NCBI GenBank assembly: GCA_965220305.1
Contig: OZ244817.1
Coordinates: 2,480,001-2,544,000, forward strand
Source of the DNA: G965220305 sp965220305
GTDB lineage: Bacteria; Chloroflexota; Dehalococcoidia; Lucifugimonadales; UBA3495
Reading direction: 5' to 3'
Length of the DNA: 64,000 bases
Position numbers and translations under genes: made by a program. Shown here one piece after another: positions 8,750 to 17,940 of the stretch. Every line of letters begins with the position of its first letter. Position 1 is the first letter of the stretch. The notes under the pieces were generated by a model, which made no database searches, had not been told where the DNA came from, and saw nothing but the letters and a program-made list of their open reading frames with translations.

Positions 8750-8954
8750 CTCTGATTCCCTTCCTTTTCAATATAGACTTCGAGCCAACTCCGCAGCCTT
8801 TCGTATGAGTCTACTCGATACCCTTCCATACCTGCAAACTTCACCAGCCGGGGAGGTTGTGAAAGCCGAGCGGCCCGAGGCCGTGATCCCGTCTAGCGCA
8901 CCGGACGGCTACCCGTATTGGGCTAGCCGTATGGTACCACCATCGGGGAGTCGG
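8750..8954. other. Intergenic region before MITE copy 1
   Basis: No gene is seen. This is the upstream side of the SDR gene and leads into the MITE that starts at 8955. Confidence 0.5.
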
Positions 8955-9117
8955 CAGGGCTATCGCATTTGGATTACAAGAGCCCCGTCATTCCCGCGAA
9001 AGCGGGAATCCAGGGCCCGGATCTAACAGTTCCGTTGACCGATAGGCCAGTTTGCGACCCCTGGACTCCGGCCTTCGCCGGAGTGACGGTGGGGTTGGCT
9101 CTAATGCGATTGCCCTG
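8955..9117. mobile_element. MITE-like element, copy 1
   Basis: A 163-bp non-coding unit bounded by near-perfect inverted ends: CAGGGCTATCGCATTTGG on the left and CTAATGCGATTGCCCTG on the right. Inside are CGTCATTCCCGCGAAAGCGG and CCTTCGCCGGAGTGACGGT, themselves palindromic. A second copy with the same ends and interior is at 10563-10752. Confidence 0.75.
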
Positions 9118-9396
9118 GGGGAGACGGTGGCGGCGATTGAAGCGCCCTACTCTATCCCCTGCCATACCCTGTTCCTAGTCCCGATAGTATTTGCCTGGCG
9201 GGCACAGCAGATACTATCGGGCCCCTGTGCGGGTGAAGTTTGGCATTGGAAGGCAATCCGTTCTTAATTTGTTCAAAAACACAACGCAAATTGGTGTGAG
9301 CGATTAACATGGTAAAACAGAAGGCGATTGGGGAAATCGGTCGCCGGACCCTGGACTGGACCACAATTAGAAGCATGGGTGAGTAGGGAGGAAGAG

Positions 9397-10257
9397 ATGG
9401 CGTGGACCTTGGGTAGAATTGGAGCGGCTGCAAGGGATTCGGTAGCCGGAACCCTGCGAGGAACCGGCCAGATAACCAACGTGGCAGTAGATTTAGTCCG
9501 CGACTCAACGGTGAATGCGCTCCAGAGCGCGCGCACGGTTGGCGGAGAGGTGGGGCTTTTGGCCCAGGATGCGGCGGTCGGTGTGCTGCACGCCGCCGGG
9601 CGAATTAGCAGCGAGACCGGGTCGGTGGTCCGCGACTCTGCCATCGGAGTGATTGAAGGCGTAGGTCAAGTCGCGACGGCGACTACCACGATGCTCCACG
9701 ACGTGGTGGTTGGAGCAATTCGCGGCTCCAGCGACGCCGGAGCAGAATTGGGCACGGCCACGCAGAACGCTGTCGAGGGTGCGCTGCGGGGTGGAGCATC
9801 GGTTGGCCTCGCCGCCGAGCAATCGGTGACCCAGGTGACTCGGGGAGCCATTGATGGAGCCAGAGACGTCGGCGGCGCGTTGACCACCGCCGCCCAGAGC
9901 ACCGTTGCCGGGATCATTGCCGCCGTCGCCGGCACGGGTGGGGACGTAACCACGGTGGCGCGGGATGCCACGCGACAACTGATTAGCAGCGCGGCAGCAG
10001 TTGGGGAAGACCTGGCCAGCGTTTCCTTGGCCGCTGTCCGTGGCTCCATCGAGGCTGCTAAGAATGTTGGGACCGATGTGGAGCGGACCGCGTCAGCGGT
10101 TGCCACCGGAGCCGTAGAAGCTGCTTATGACGTCAGCGACGCCGCCGGAGATGCGGTCCGGAACGCGGTAACCGGCACCATCCAGGGGGTGCGCGTGGTG
10201 GTCGAATCGGCGACATCAGGCCGCAAGAAGGATGAACAGGCAGATGAACAGGCATAG
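9397..10257 (+). CDS. Ala/Gly/Val-rich repeat protein, amphipathic-helix type
   Basis: A 286-residue low-complexity protein built of loosely repeated units of about 20-40 residues, such as VVRDSAIGVIEGVGQV, VVVGAIRGSSDAGAEL and TGAVEAAYDVSDAAGDAV. It has no signal peptide or clear membrane span and ends in a charged tail (GRKKDEQADEQA). The pattern resembles LEA-like or phasin-like helical surface binders, but no family can be named. ATG 9397 has GGGAGG 5-6 bases upstream. It is paralogous to the N-terminal part of the gene at 10947, with the unit ATGAVEAAY shared near both C-terminal ends of the repeat region. Confidence 0.75.
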   Translation: MAWTLGRIGAAARDSVAGTLRGTGQITNVAVDLVRDSTVNALQSARTVGGEVGLLAQDAAVGVLHAAGRISSETGSVVRDSAIGVIEGVGQVATATTTMLHDVVVGAIRGSSDAGAELGTATQNAVEGALRGGASVGLAAEQSVTQVTRGAIDGARDVGGALTTAAQSTVAGIIAAVAGTGGDVTTVARDATRQLISSAAAVGEDLASVSLAAVRGSIEAAKNVGTDVERTASAVATGAVEAAYDVSDAAGDAVRNAVTGTIQGVRVVVESATSGRKKDEQADEQA

Positions 10258-10562
10258 GGAAGTAGGCGAAAGCGAATAGTAGCCCCCCTGGGTACCGTAC
10301 ACCGATGGGATGAAAACCTCTGTCCTTGGCGGGGCTCTGGGGAATCCCTGGGCAACGCGATAACCGCCCGACGGATACAACGTATACAATTGAAGACCTC
10401 CAACCTGAATGTTGCTGTTGCAATCCAGGTGCGAGGTCTTCGACTCGTTTGGCTTGGACTGCTACCATGCAGAGACCAACGGTGCCCTGGGGTTTTCGAT
10501 AATGGCCCTTCCGAATACACCGGATTATGTCTGCCCCGTTCGGTTGGTCTCCGAACGAGAAG
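10258..10562. other. Intergenic region between the paralogous repeat proteins
   Basis: No gene is supported here. It precedes MITE copy 2. Confidence 0.5.
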
Positions 10563-10752
10563 CAGGGCAATCGCATATTGGATTGTCAGGGACCCGTAAT
10601 TCCCGCGAAGGCGGGAATCCATCTCCCCCGATTCAACAGTTCCGTCCACTGTTAGGACTGTTCGTCAGGTATGGGTTCCCGCCCGGTTCTGCAATGGGGC
10701 CAGCCCTTCGCCGGAGTGACGGTAAGCTCGTTGCTAATATGCGATTGCCCTG
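10563..10752. mobile_element. MITE-like element, copy 2
   Basis: A 190-bp non-coding unit with 17-base inverted ends, CAGGGCAATCGCATATT on the left (10563) and its complement AATATGCGATTGCCCTG ending at 10752. The interior shares CCGCGAAGGCGGGAATCCA, AACAGTTCCGT and CCTTCGCCGGAGTGACGGT with copy 1 at 8955-9117. No coding capacity, so it must be mobilised in trans, if at all. Confidence 0.8.
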
Positions 10753-10946
10753 ACGAGAAGGGCTTCGCATGGTATCCTTGTCACCGAGACCTCAGTGGCA
10801 ACCGTTTATTCCGGGTAGGTCTGGCCGGCAGCGCCCGGCCTGGGGAAAGTTACACGAAGCCCCCTCTACCCCCGTGAAGGCGAGTGGAGGGTACGCGAAA
10901 ATTATTGCATCGAGAGTCGGCATGGGCTGCCTCTCGCGTGGGTCCC

Positions 10947-12686
10947 ATGAACCAGTCAGATAACGTATCAGAACGGGTCACCGAGCAGGTCAAAGAGACC
11001 CTCGGGCGAATCATGGGGACTGCTCCCGGCCAAGTCACTGGGGCCCTTGTACGTTCCGCGGCCCTTATGGCGGTGACCGGCACCCTTTCCGTTGGCCGTG
11101 GAGCGAGTAATCTGGCTCGCGAAGCCGTCGAAGGAGCGGTACAAGCGGTCGGCGAGATCGGCGGCGAGACCCGGGCCTTCGTCAGGGACGCCATCATCGG
11201 CGTCGTGGAAGGGACCGGGCGGGTGGTAACGGTTACCGCACCCGCGGTGAGGGAGGTGGTGGTGGGCGCGGTCCGGGGATCGCGGGGGGCCAGCGCCGAT
11301 GTCGGGGAGATTGGCCGAGTTGCGGTGGAGGGAGCGATTGTCGGCGCTGATTCTGTCGGCATCGACCAGGCTGAGGCCGTTTCAGAAGCTGTAGAGGGAG
11401 CCGTCGTAGCGGTGGCCGAGGCGGGAGGCGACCTGGCCGACGCGGCAAGAGCGAGTGTCGGCGGGGTAGTCTCGGGAGTTAATGCTACCGGAGGTGACGT
11501 GGTGGCCGCAACCCGGAACGCGGCCCGTATCCTGGTTTCCCAGGCCGCCACCTCGGAAAGGACCGACGCTGAAATCGCCAGCTTGGCCGCGAGCGCCGTC
11601 ACCGAAGCTGCCCAGGAGACCGGGGCCAGCCGGGGAGACCATGCGGAAACAGTTGCCGCAGCCGCGACCGGAGCGGTGGAGGCCGCCTATCAGGTCAATG
11701 TGGCTTACGGTGACCGAGTGCGGCGGTCGGTGGTGAGCAGTATTGAGGAGTCTGGCCGGCTGGTGACCCCAGACCTGGAACAGAGACTGATTGAGATCGG
11801 GGAGCGGCTGTCAATCGAGTTGCCCAGGGGCCGAGCGGCCTGGCGGGGCCGGGCCTTGGTCCGGGCAGTCCGGCTCCTTTTGGATACAGGTGGAATGGAC
11901 CTTGCGGCGTCCCTGGCTTATTTCACCATCCTTTCCTTCTTTCCCCTGGTGACCCTGGTGATTATGGTCTTCGCAATCTTCATTGACCCGGTTGGAATCC
12001 GGGTGAGGCTTACGGAAACTATTGTTCACTACTTCCCCGCTTCGAGTGGACTCCTGCAAGAGGCCGTCAACCACTTGCTGGAAGGTTCTCTCGCTGTCGG
12101 CCTCATAGCTTTGGCCGGCATCGTACTCACCTCCAACGGCTTGTTCTTGGCGGCGAACCGGGCCGTCAACAAGGTCTTCGGCACCGAAACCAGGAGAACA
12201 GTAAGCGCGACCATCACCCAGTTGGGGATAGGGACAATCGTGGTAGTCCTATTCATGATGTCCGTGGGTCTCACCGCGCTTTTCCAGGTGGCGATGAGCT
12301 ACGGGGGAGCGGTCGCCGAGTCTGTTGGTGGAGCATCTACGGCCTTGGTCCTCTTACCCGGGATCATTTCGGCGACACTGCCGGCGGTATTGACCGGTAC
12401 GGTTTTCACCGTCGTCTATTACTACTTGCCCAATACGCCAGTGGAGTGGAAGGACGCCGCGTTTGGCGGGATTATTGCGGTGATACTGTTTGAGGTGGCG
12501 AAGCATCTGTTCTTCTGGTTCACCAACCTCGCTACCCAGAGAATCGTCGTTTATGGACCGGTTGCGTCCGTCGTCGTCCTGCTAACGTGGGCGTACTTAG
12601 CCGGCATGATCTTCCTCTACGGCGCGGCGTTGACCAAAATTGCCCAAGATCTCAGGCCCAAGAATGTTCCCCAGGGACGCAAATAG
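10947..12686 (+). CDS. Repeat-domain/BrkB (YihY) membrane fusion protein
   Basis: The 579-residue protein joins two parts. Residues about 25-270 are Ala/Gly/Val-rich helical repeats like those of the gene at 9397 (VRDAIIGVVEGTGRVV, VVVGAVRGSRGASADV, ATGAVEAAYQV). Residues about 320-570 form a YihY/BrkB (UPF0761) inner-membrane domain with about six spans, beginning MDLAASLAYFTILSFFPLVT and ending LLTWAYLAGMIFLYGAALT. BrkB-family proteins are usually 280-400 residues without this extension. ATG 10947 was preferred; an in-frame GTG at 10884 is possible. The transport or structural role of the family is not established. Confidence 0.85.
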   Translation: MNQSDNVSERVTEQVKETLGRIMGTAPGQVTGALVRSAALMAVTGTLSVGRGASNLAREAVEGAVQAVGEIGGETRAFVRDAIIGVVEGTGRVVTVTAPAVREVVVGAVRGSRGASADVGEIGRVAVEGAIVGADSVGIDQAEAVSEAVEGAVVAVAEAGGDLADAARASVGGVVSGVNATGGDVVAATRNAARILVSQAATSERTDAEIASLAASAVTEAAQETGASRGDHAETVAAAATGAVEAAYQVNVAYGDRVRRSVVSSIEESGRLVTPDLEQRLIEIGERLSIELPRGRAAWRGRALVRAVRLLLDTGGMDLAASLAYFTILSFFPLVTLVIMVFAIFIDPVGIRVRLTETIVHYFPASSGLLQEAVNHLLEGSLAVGLIALAGIVLTSNGLFLAANRAVNKVFGTETRRTVSATITQLGIGTIVVVLFMMSVGLTALFQVAMSYGGAVAESVGGASTALVLLPGIISATLPAVLTGTVFTVVYYYLPNTPVEWKDAAFGGIIAVILFEVAKHLFFWFTNLATQRIVVYGPVASVVVLLTWAYLAGMIFLYGAALTKIAQDLRPKNVPQGRK

Positions 12687-12751
12687 CTGCCTTTAGGGTG
12701 GGGCCATCCATTTTTTGCCGTCTATGTGCTCACCCGGCTGGGCCTCTCGCT

Positions 12752-13249
12752 TTAAGGGAACGACCGCGCCACTCGCAGCGCCTCTGCCTTGGACGCTCCG
12801 CTAAGAATATTGAACCCGACACCGCGGGACGAGTCTTCCCAGAATAAGGCGACGAGATTGTCACCCTGTCCCGTTTTCCCCTCCCACACGTCGGCGGCAA
12901 AGCCCCCAATGTCTTGGACCCCGGTTTTTTTAGCCCCGACAACCAGGCCGGCAGTTTTCACGTTCAGCCCCTGTCCTATTTCAATCGAATCCCAGCGGGA
13001 ACCTGCGGGTCTATCTGCTTTGTGATATTGGATGGCCACCGCTTTTACCACGTAGGGCTGCGACAAAGCCTCTACTCCGCCGGCTGCCGGGGCTTTTCTG
13101 ACTGCGACGAATTCGTCAGGCGCATCGGACCGGCGCAGGATGGCCGTCCGGGTTTGGTCCCAGAGATGGCCTGCGACCTCTCGAATGGTCGCTAGGGTTT
13201 CGCCTTCTTCATTCGGGAATATCCACTTATTCCACACCAGTTTGACCAA
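12752..13249 (-). CDS. Hypothetical protein, DUF4367-like C-terminus, possibly truncated
   Basis: A 165-residue frame with TTG start. The last 60 residues (GFAADVWEGKTGQGDNLVALFWE, then a turn and LSGASKAEALRVARSFP) resemble the DUF4367/MucB-like beta domain found in anti-sigma or outer-layer proteins. No signal peptide or membrane anchor is present, and the frame closes at 13268, where the DNA turns AT-rich. It may be the C-terminal remnant of a larger protein. Confidence 0.45.
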   Translation of the reverse strand: MVKLVWNKWIFPNEEGETLATIREVAGHLWDQTRTAILRRSDAPDEFVAVRKAPAAGGVEALSQPYVVKAVAIQYHKADRPAGSRWDSIEIGQGLNVKTAGLVVGAKKTGVQDIGGFAADVWEGKTGQGDNLVALFWEDSSRGVGFNILSGASKAEALRVARSFP

Positions 13250-13770
13250 TACTTGGGCTAAGTCCGGCTATTGGCTTCCTTACGAAGAAATTGCTTAATA
13301 GTCCAATAAATGCTTGATTTACTCAATATTTTGAGCATATCTCATATTGGAATGATTATCTAATATTACGATACTATATTTGCTATATATTCAAGAAATC
13401 GTCTGGACACTGGAGAATTTAAGATTATAGAATCTCTAAGTCGCCAAATAAATACCTGAAACCGAAACATCAGCGGCAAGTTTTTCGGTAAACGTGCAGT
13501 CCAAACAAGTTAAGCTTGGTAGTGAAAGAAACCTGAAATTGACACACTCCTTACTGGATTACGACGCGCTTACCGAGGGCGCTTTCAGATTGGACACCTT
13601 AGGGATGCCGTTCCGCAGTCGCACCTTCGGAATGGGAAGTTCTGTGGTCGTCAAGTTGTAGAAGCGCTTTTTCTATTGGCCCAGTGACGGTGTCCGGGTG
13701 GCCCAGCTAAATGGGGCTGGGCCACCCGATTTGCAGAGGTCAATCCAAGACAGATTTGGAGGTTAGTACT
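13250..13770. other. AT-rich intergenic region upstream of the first ABC importer
   Basis: About 500 bases. 13260-13470 is clearly richer in A/T than the rest of the window, with many TATT/AATA words and no open frame. A TTGACA occurs at 13539-13544 without a convincing -10. A perfect hairpin follows at 13695-13728. This is the likely promoter and leader region of the operon; the composition suggests foreign or curved DNA. Confidence 0.5.
13695..13728. terminator. Perfect 13-bp hairpin before the solute-binding protein gene
   Basis: CGGGTGGCCCAGC, an 8-base loop and GCTGGGCCACCCG, with no T-tract after it. It ends 43 bases before the chosen ATG. It could terminate upstream transcripts or form the 5' leader stem of the operon mRNA. 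A similar hairpin (15663-15690) follows the gene. Confidence 0.5.
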
Positions 13771-15642
13771 ATGACGTGGCAATTGGTCCTTGGCCGGAAA
13801 GCCTTAGCCCTCATCCCATTGGTGCTATCCCTTTCCCTGATTCTCATGGTCGCCTGTGGAGAGGCTGCGCCGGCAGCTCCAGACCCGCAGACCAGCGGGG
13901 CGGCAAGTTCGGACACCACCGGGGCCCAGGCAGGAGGGGCGGCGCCCACCCCCACCCTGTTTATTGAGGTCATCAAGCGGGAGCCTACACCCACGGCGAT
14001 GGCCGGCGCCGCGCCTACCGCCGTTCCAACGGCGATGCCGGTCGTTGAGGGCGAATACGGCGGCCACGTCCCAATGCAGACCTACTCGGCGCCGGTCACC
14101 TCCCGCCCGTTACCCGAGGGCACCTATAGCCACATGATTGCGCTGGCCCCGTTATACAACCAGATTGTGGAGTACAACCCGGAGACCGACAACCCCACCG
14201 ACATCAGGTGCGACCTGTGCACCACCTGGGATATATCCGAGGACGGTCTGACCTACACTTACCATCTCCCGGAGAATGGCCGGTGGTCGGACGGCGAGCC
14301 AATTACATCCGACGATATTATTTTCACCCTGGAAAGCATAGTTGACCCGGATAACCCCAAGTTCGGAGACCTCTGGAAGGGCCACAAGACCCGTTCTCGC
14401 TCCGGGCTATGGAAGCCCTACTACGAAAGCTCCAGGGCCCTGGACGACTACACTGTTGAGGTCACGCTCAAATACCCCTCGGCGGCCTGGCACCCGGCTC
14501 TCGCCATGGAAACCGTGAAGATGATGCCCGAGCATCAGGTGATGCAAGGCAAGCTCCAGGGTTTTGCCAACACCGACGATCTGGTCACTTCCGCGGCCTA
14601 CCGGTTTGTGGAGTTCAAGAAGGACGTATCGTGGGAGTATGAGAAGAACCCGGACTACTTCAAGGAAGGCCGCCCTTACCTCGACGGGATGACTGCCTAC
14701 ATCATAGTGGACACCGGCTCCGTAATTGCCGCCTTCGTCGCCGAGCAGGTCCTGATGACCAACGGTGTTAACAACAACCTGAGCAGCATTGAAGCCAAGC
14801 AGTTCCTGGAGGACCACGGCGACCGCTACAATGTTTACTTCGCCGGTCCCGGCGGCAGCTATGTGTTCATGATGAACACGGAAAAGAAGCCCTTCGACGA
14901 CCCCCGGGTGAGGAGGGCCATGTCGCTGGCCATGAACCGCCAGGAGCTTATCGAGACCCTCAGTGTCGGCGACTTCATACTCGGACATCCTTTCCCACCC
15001 AATACCTGGTTCGGCCCCACCCTGGAAGAGGCCGAGCAAGTGCCTGGCATGAGGTTGCTCAACGGTGAGAAGCATCCCGACGACATCGCCGAGGCCAAGC
15101 GGCTGCTGGCCGAGGCGGGCCTACCAGACGGTTTCGACAGTGAAATAATGCTCCGAAGGTCCCTCTTGTACGTCGATGCCGGCACGGTCCTGGCACAGCA
15201 GTACAAGCGCTACCTGAACGTCAATCTGGAAATCAGGGTTGTGGAAAGCGCGGCCGGCCAGCAGGAATACAAGGACAGCACCTATACCTCCGCGGTGCAG
15301 GGCAAATCTCTCCCCTTCATGGACCCGGACGCAGCTTTCGTCGAGTACCGTAAGGGAGGGCTTATTGGCGAAGCCTGGGCTCGGGCCAACAACCAAAGCA
15401 ACTGGGATAAACTCAACGACATCTTCCCCCGGATGTCCAGCGAGACGGACCAGGCTAAGCGGAAGGCCTTGATTCAAGAGGCCGCGGACTCTCTTCTCAA
15501 TGAGGACAACGCCGCGCCGGCCTTGTTTTACACTTCCAACACTTTCCTGGTACACAAGAAGATTCAGAACTTCCACGCTGCTCCCGGTGGCTACACTTCC
15601 GGTCAAAAGTGGGAGCACATCTGGTGCGACCCGGGTTGTTAA
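13771..15642 (+). CDS. ABC transporter substrate-binding lipoprotein, family 5 (DppA/OppA-like)
   Basis: Extracytoplasmic receptor of a peptide/nickel-type ABC importer. The 623-residue protein has a signal peptide with a lipobox (LMVAC, Cys at about 28), a low-complexity Ala/Pro/Thr linker to about 95, and a bilobed SBP_bac_5 domain with YTYHLPENGRWSDGEPITSDD, the family's early signature, plus RVRRAMSLAMNRQELI. ATG 13771 has GGAGG at 13758-13762; the longer frame from 13711 starts inside a hairpin. First gene of a receptor-permease-permease operon. The ligand is unknown. Confidence 0.92.
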   Translation: MTWQLVLGRKALALIPLVLSLSLILMVACGEAAPAAPDPQTSGAASSDTTGAQAGGAAPTPTLFIEVIKREPTPTAMAGAAPTAVPTAMPVVEGEYGGHVPMQTYSAPVTSRPLPEGTYSHMIALAPLYNQIVEYNPETDNPTDIRCDLCTTWDISEDGLTYTYHLPENGRWSDGEPITSDDIIFTLESIVDPDNPKFGDLWKGHKTRSRSGLWKPYYESSRALDDYTVEVTLKYPSAAWHPALAMETVKMMPEHQVMQGKLQGFANTDDLVTSAAYRFVEFKKDVSWEYEKNPDYFKEGRPYLDGMTAYIIVDTGSVIAAFVAEQVLMTNGVNNNLSSIEAKQFLEDHGDRYNVYFAGPGGSYVFMMNTEKKPFDDPRVRRAMSLAMNRQELIETLSVGDFILGHPFPPNTWFGPTLEEAEQVPGMRLLNGEKHPDDIAEAKRLLAEAGLPDGFDSEIMLRRSLLYVDAGTVLAQQYKRYLNVNLEIRVVESAAGQQEYKDSTYTSAVQGKSLPFMDPDAAFVEYRKGGLIGEAWARANNQSNWDKLNDIFPRMSSETDQAKRKALIQEAADSLLNEDNAAPALFYTSNTFLVHKKIQNFHAAPGGYTSGQKWEHIWCDPGC

Positions 15643-15662
15643 CCCCGCTCTTGCGTATAAGT

Positions 15663-15690
15663 GGGCCAAGCTACTTGGGAGGCTTGGCCC
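15663..15690. terminator. Hairpin between receptor and permease genes
   Basis: GGGCCAAGC, 10-base loop, GCTTGGCCC. There is no T-run. It probably causes partial termination or 3'-end protection, giving more receptor than permease mRNA, as is common in such operons. Confidence 0.5.
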
Positions 15691-15748
15691 GCTGGCAAGC
15701 TCCAGCCCAGGGTAATAGAGCAATCTCAGTCAGGAGCAAGGCGCAGAG

Positions 15749-16717
15749 ATGCATGCTTACATAGCTAAAAGAACGCTCTTGTTTATCCCCACTTTCATAT
15801 TTGTCACCATGGTGGTTTTTGCCATCCTGCGAGTCGTGCCTGGCGATCCGGCCCTCATGATTATCACGGGAGGCGGCCTTGCCGAGGGTCCATCGGAGTA
15901 TACCGAACAAGAGCTGGCAGAACTGCGGGCCGCGCTGGGAACGGACAAGCCCATCTACGTCCAGTACGCGAAGTGGGTGTGGGGGATGTTCCGCTTGGAC
16001 TTCGGCATTTCCTATTGGTGGGACACCCCGGTGGTGGATGACCTGGCCGAACGGTTCCCCATTACCCTGGAGTTGACCATCCTGTCCATGCTCTGGGCCG
16101 GCGTAGTCGCAGTGCCGCTGGGGGTGCTTTCAGCGGTAAAACAAGATAGCTGGGGCGACTACGCTGGTAGAATTATTACCATTGCCGGGATAGCCCTGCC
16201 CAACTTCTGGATCGCAATACTCCTCGTGTTCTTCCTGATACTCTTCTTTCAATGGATACCTCCCTTGGGCTATGAGAATGTATGGGAAGACCCGTGGAAG
16301 AACCTGCAGCAGCTTGTCTTTCCGGCCATGGCTCTAGGTTTTTCCAACATGGCCTTTATCGCACGGGTCACCCGCTCCGCCATGCTGGACGTATTCCGGG
16401 AAGACTACATCCGCACGGCGCGGTCCAAGGGGCTGGGGGAATCTGTGGTCGTCAGCCGACACGCCCTGAAGAATGCCCTGCTGCCGGTGATTACAGTATC
16501 CGGCTATGAGTTTGGGCGGCTGCTGGCGGGGACGGTGATCATCGAGGTCATATTCATGGTCCCCGGCGTGGGCCGGTTCTTGATTGATTCCATTTTTCAC
16601 CGGGACTTCCCCGCGGTGCAGGCGGTAATAGTGATTCTGGCCGTGATAGTACTGGTCCTGAACCTGTTCCTAGACCTCATGTATGCCTGGCTGAACCCCA
16701 GGATTCGGTACGGTTAA
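15749..16717 (+). CDS. ABC importer permease, DppB/OppB type
   Basis: Inner-membrane subunit of the peptide-type importer (322 residues, about six spans). The first helix is followed by the extracellular loop typical of DppB. The EAA motif region reads EDYIRTARSKGLGESVVVSRHALKNALLPV (about 210-240), where the ATPase would dock. The C-terminus FLDLMYAWLNPRIRYG is characteristic. AGGAGC lies 15 bases before the ATG. Second gene of the operon. The partner permease follows after 32 bases, but no ATPase gene is nearby. Confidence 0.93.
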   Translation: MHAYIAKRTLLFIPTFIFVTMVVFAILRVVPGDPALMIITGGGLAEGPSEYTEQELAELRAALGTDKPIYVQYAKWVWGMFRLDFGISYWWDTPVVDDLAERFPITLELTILSMLWAGVVAVPLGVLSAVKQDSWGDYAGRIITIAGIALPNFWIAILLVFFLILFFQWIPPLGYENVWEDPWKNLQQLVFPAMALGFSNMAFIARVTRSAMLDVFREDYIRTARSKGLGESVVVSRHALKNALLPVITVSGYEFGRLLAGTVIIEVIFMVPGVGRFLIDSIFHRDFPAVQAVIVILAVIVLVLNLFLDLMYAWLNPRIRYG

Positions 16718-16749
16718 GCCTTCTAAATTAGGACCTTACGGGGAAAGAT

Positions 16750-17661
16750 ATGAGAGAGCAGCCTGTATCCATAACCCCAATTGCCGAGCCAGCCGTCGCC
16801 GTTATCCGGCCCAAGCGTACTGTCAGGCAGAACTTGAGTTCCTTCATCACGCGGAAGCCGCTGGGGGCTGCCGGGGCAGTGATAGCCATCCTGCTGGTGC
16901 TGGTCGCCCTTTTTGCCCCGGTCATCGCCAACCATGATCCCTATGAGGTCAATCCAAAGATAAAGTTCAGCAAACCCAACTCTGAAACTTACTTTGGGGG
17001 CGACCACTTGGGCCGTGACGTCTTCAGCCGGGTGGTGTACGGCGCCAGGATCTCCCTGTACGTCGGCCTCCTCAGTTCCTTTATCGGCAGCACTATCGGT
17101 ATGATGATTGGGGTGGCGGGCGTCCACTTCGGAGGATTCGTCGACATGGCCATTCAGCGGGTGGTCGACGGCATGATGGCGTTCCCTGCCCTGCTTTTAG
17201 CCATTGCCATCATGGCCGCCCTGGGTACGTCGGTGAACAATGTGGTGATTGCTTTGAGCATCATCTACATTCCCAGTACGGCGCGGATTCTCCGTTCCCA
17301 GTCGCTGGGTATTAAGGAGATGGACTACATACTTGCGGCCCGGGCGGTGGGCGCCGGAGACTGGCGCATTGTCTTGCGCCACATGATTCCCAACTGTTTC
17401 GCCGTGTTCATTGTTATTGTTACCTTCCACCTGGGCGGGGCTATCATAGCCGAAGCGTCGCTCAGTTTTCTTGGCCTGGGCGCGCCTCCCAACATTCCAG
17501 CTTGGGGAGGGATGCTAACCGGGGCGGCAACCTGGATCAGGGTAGCCTGGTGGGTGGCAATTTTCCCCGGGGTGGCCATAGCAATAGTCGTGTTCGCCTG
17601 GAACCTTTTGGGTGATTCATTGCGGGACGTCTTGGACCCACGACTACGGGGGACCGGCTAA
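16750..17661 (+). CDS. ABC importer permease, DppC/OppC type
   Basis: Second membrane subunit of the importer (303 residues). It has the OppC-type N-terminal segment with TYFGGDHLGRDVFSRVVYG, the EAA loop MDYILAARAVGAGDWRIVLRHMIPN and the closing motif NLLGDSLRDVLDPRLRGTG. The operon ends here without DppD/DppF-like ATPases, so these must be encoded elsewhere and possibly shared with the second importer at 44,772-48,702. Confidence 0.93.
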   Translation: MREQPVSITPIAEPAVAVIRPKRTVRQNLSSFITRKPLGAAGAVIAILLVLVALFAPVIANHDPYEVNPKIKFSKPNSETYFGGDHLGRDVFSRVVYGARISLYVGLLSSFIGSTIGMMIGVAGVHFGGFVDMAIQRVVDGMMAFPALLLAIAIMAALGTSVNNVVIALSIIYIPSTARILRSQSLGIKEMDYILAARAVGAGDWRIVLRHMIPNCFAVFIVIVTFHLGGAIIAEASLSFLGLGAPPNIPAWGGMLTGAATWIRVAWWVAIFPGVAIAIVVFAWNLLGDSLRDVLDPRLRGTG

Positions 17662-17940
17662 AGAAGATGGGCGGCTTCGGGCTGGCCGAGGGCTCTTCTT
17701 CCCTGCTGGTTCCAAACTAACCCGAGGAATACCCGCTGCCGTAGGTCCCTCCGGGCTTCGAGTCAGGCCACCGCCGCGCGCATCCCGCAGACTTGCATGA
17801 AGCAAGCCCCCGCAGGCGGCGTCTCCCATGACCTTCCCTCCCGGAGACGGTGCAAGTCGATGCAGAGTTGCTTTCGATATGATGGCGCCCTTCCCGGGGG
17901 GCCGAGCCTGCATCGCTCAGACCCCGGGGTGGTAGTCCCT

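Noticed and set aside
17644..17913. Minus-strand 89-codon frame between the permease and serine hydrolase genes
   Set aside because: It overlaps the end of the permease gene, has Arg/Pro/Gly-rich composition and no recognisable domain. I also looked for a structured RNA (tmRNA, RNase P, SRP) and found no defining motif.
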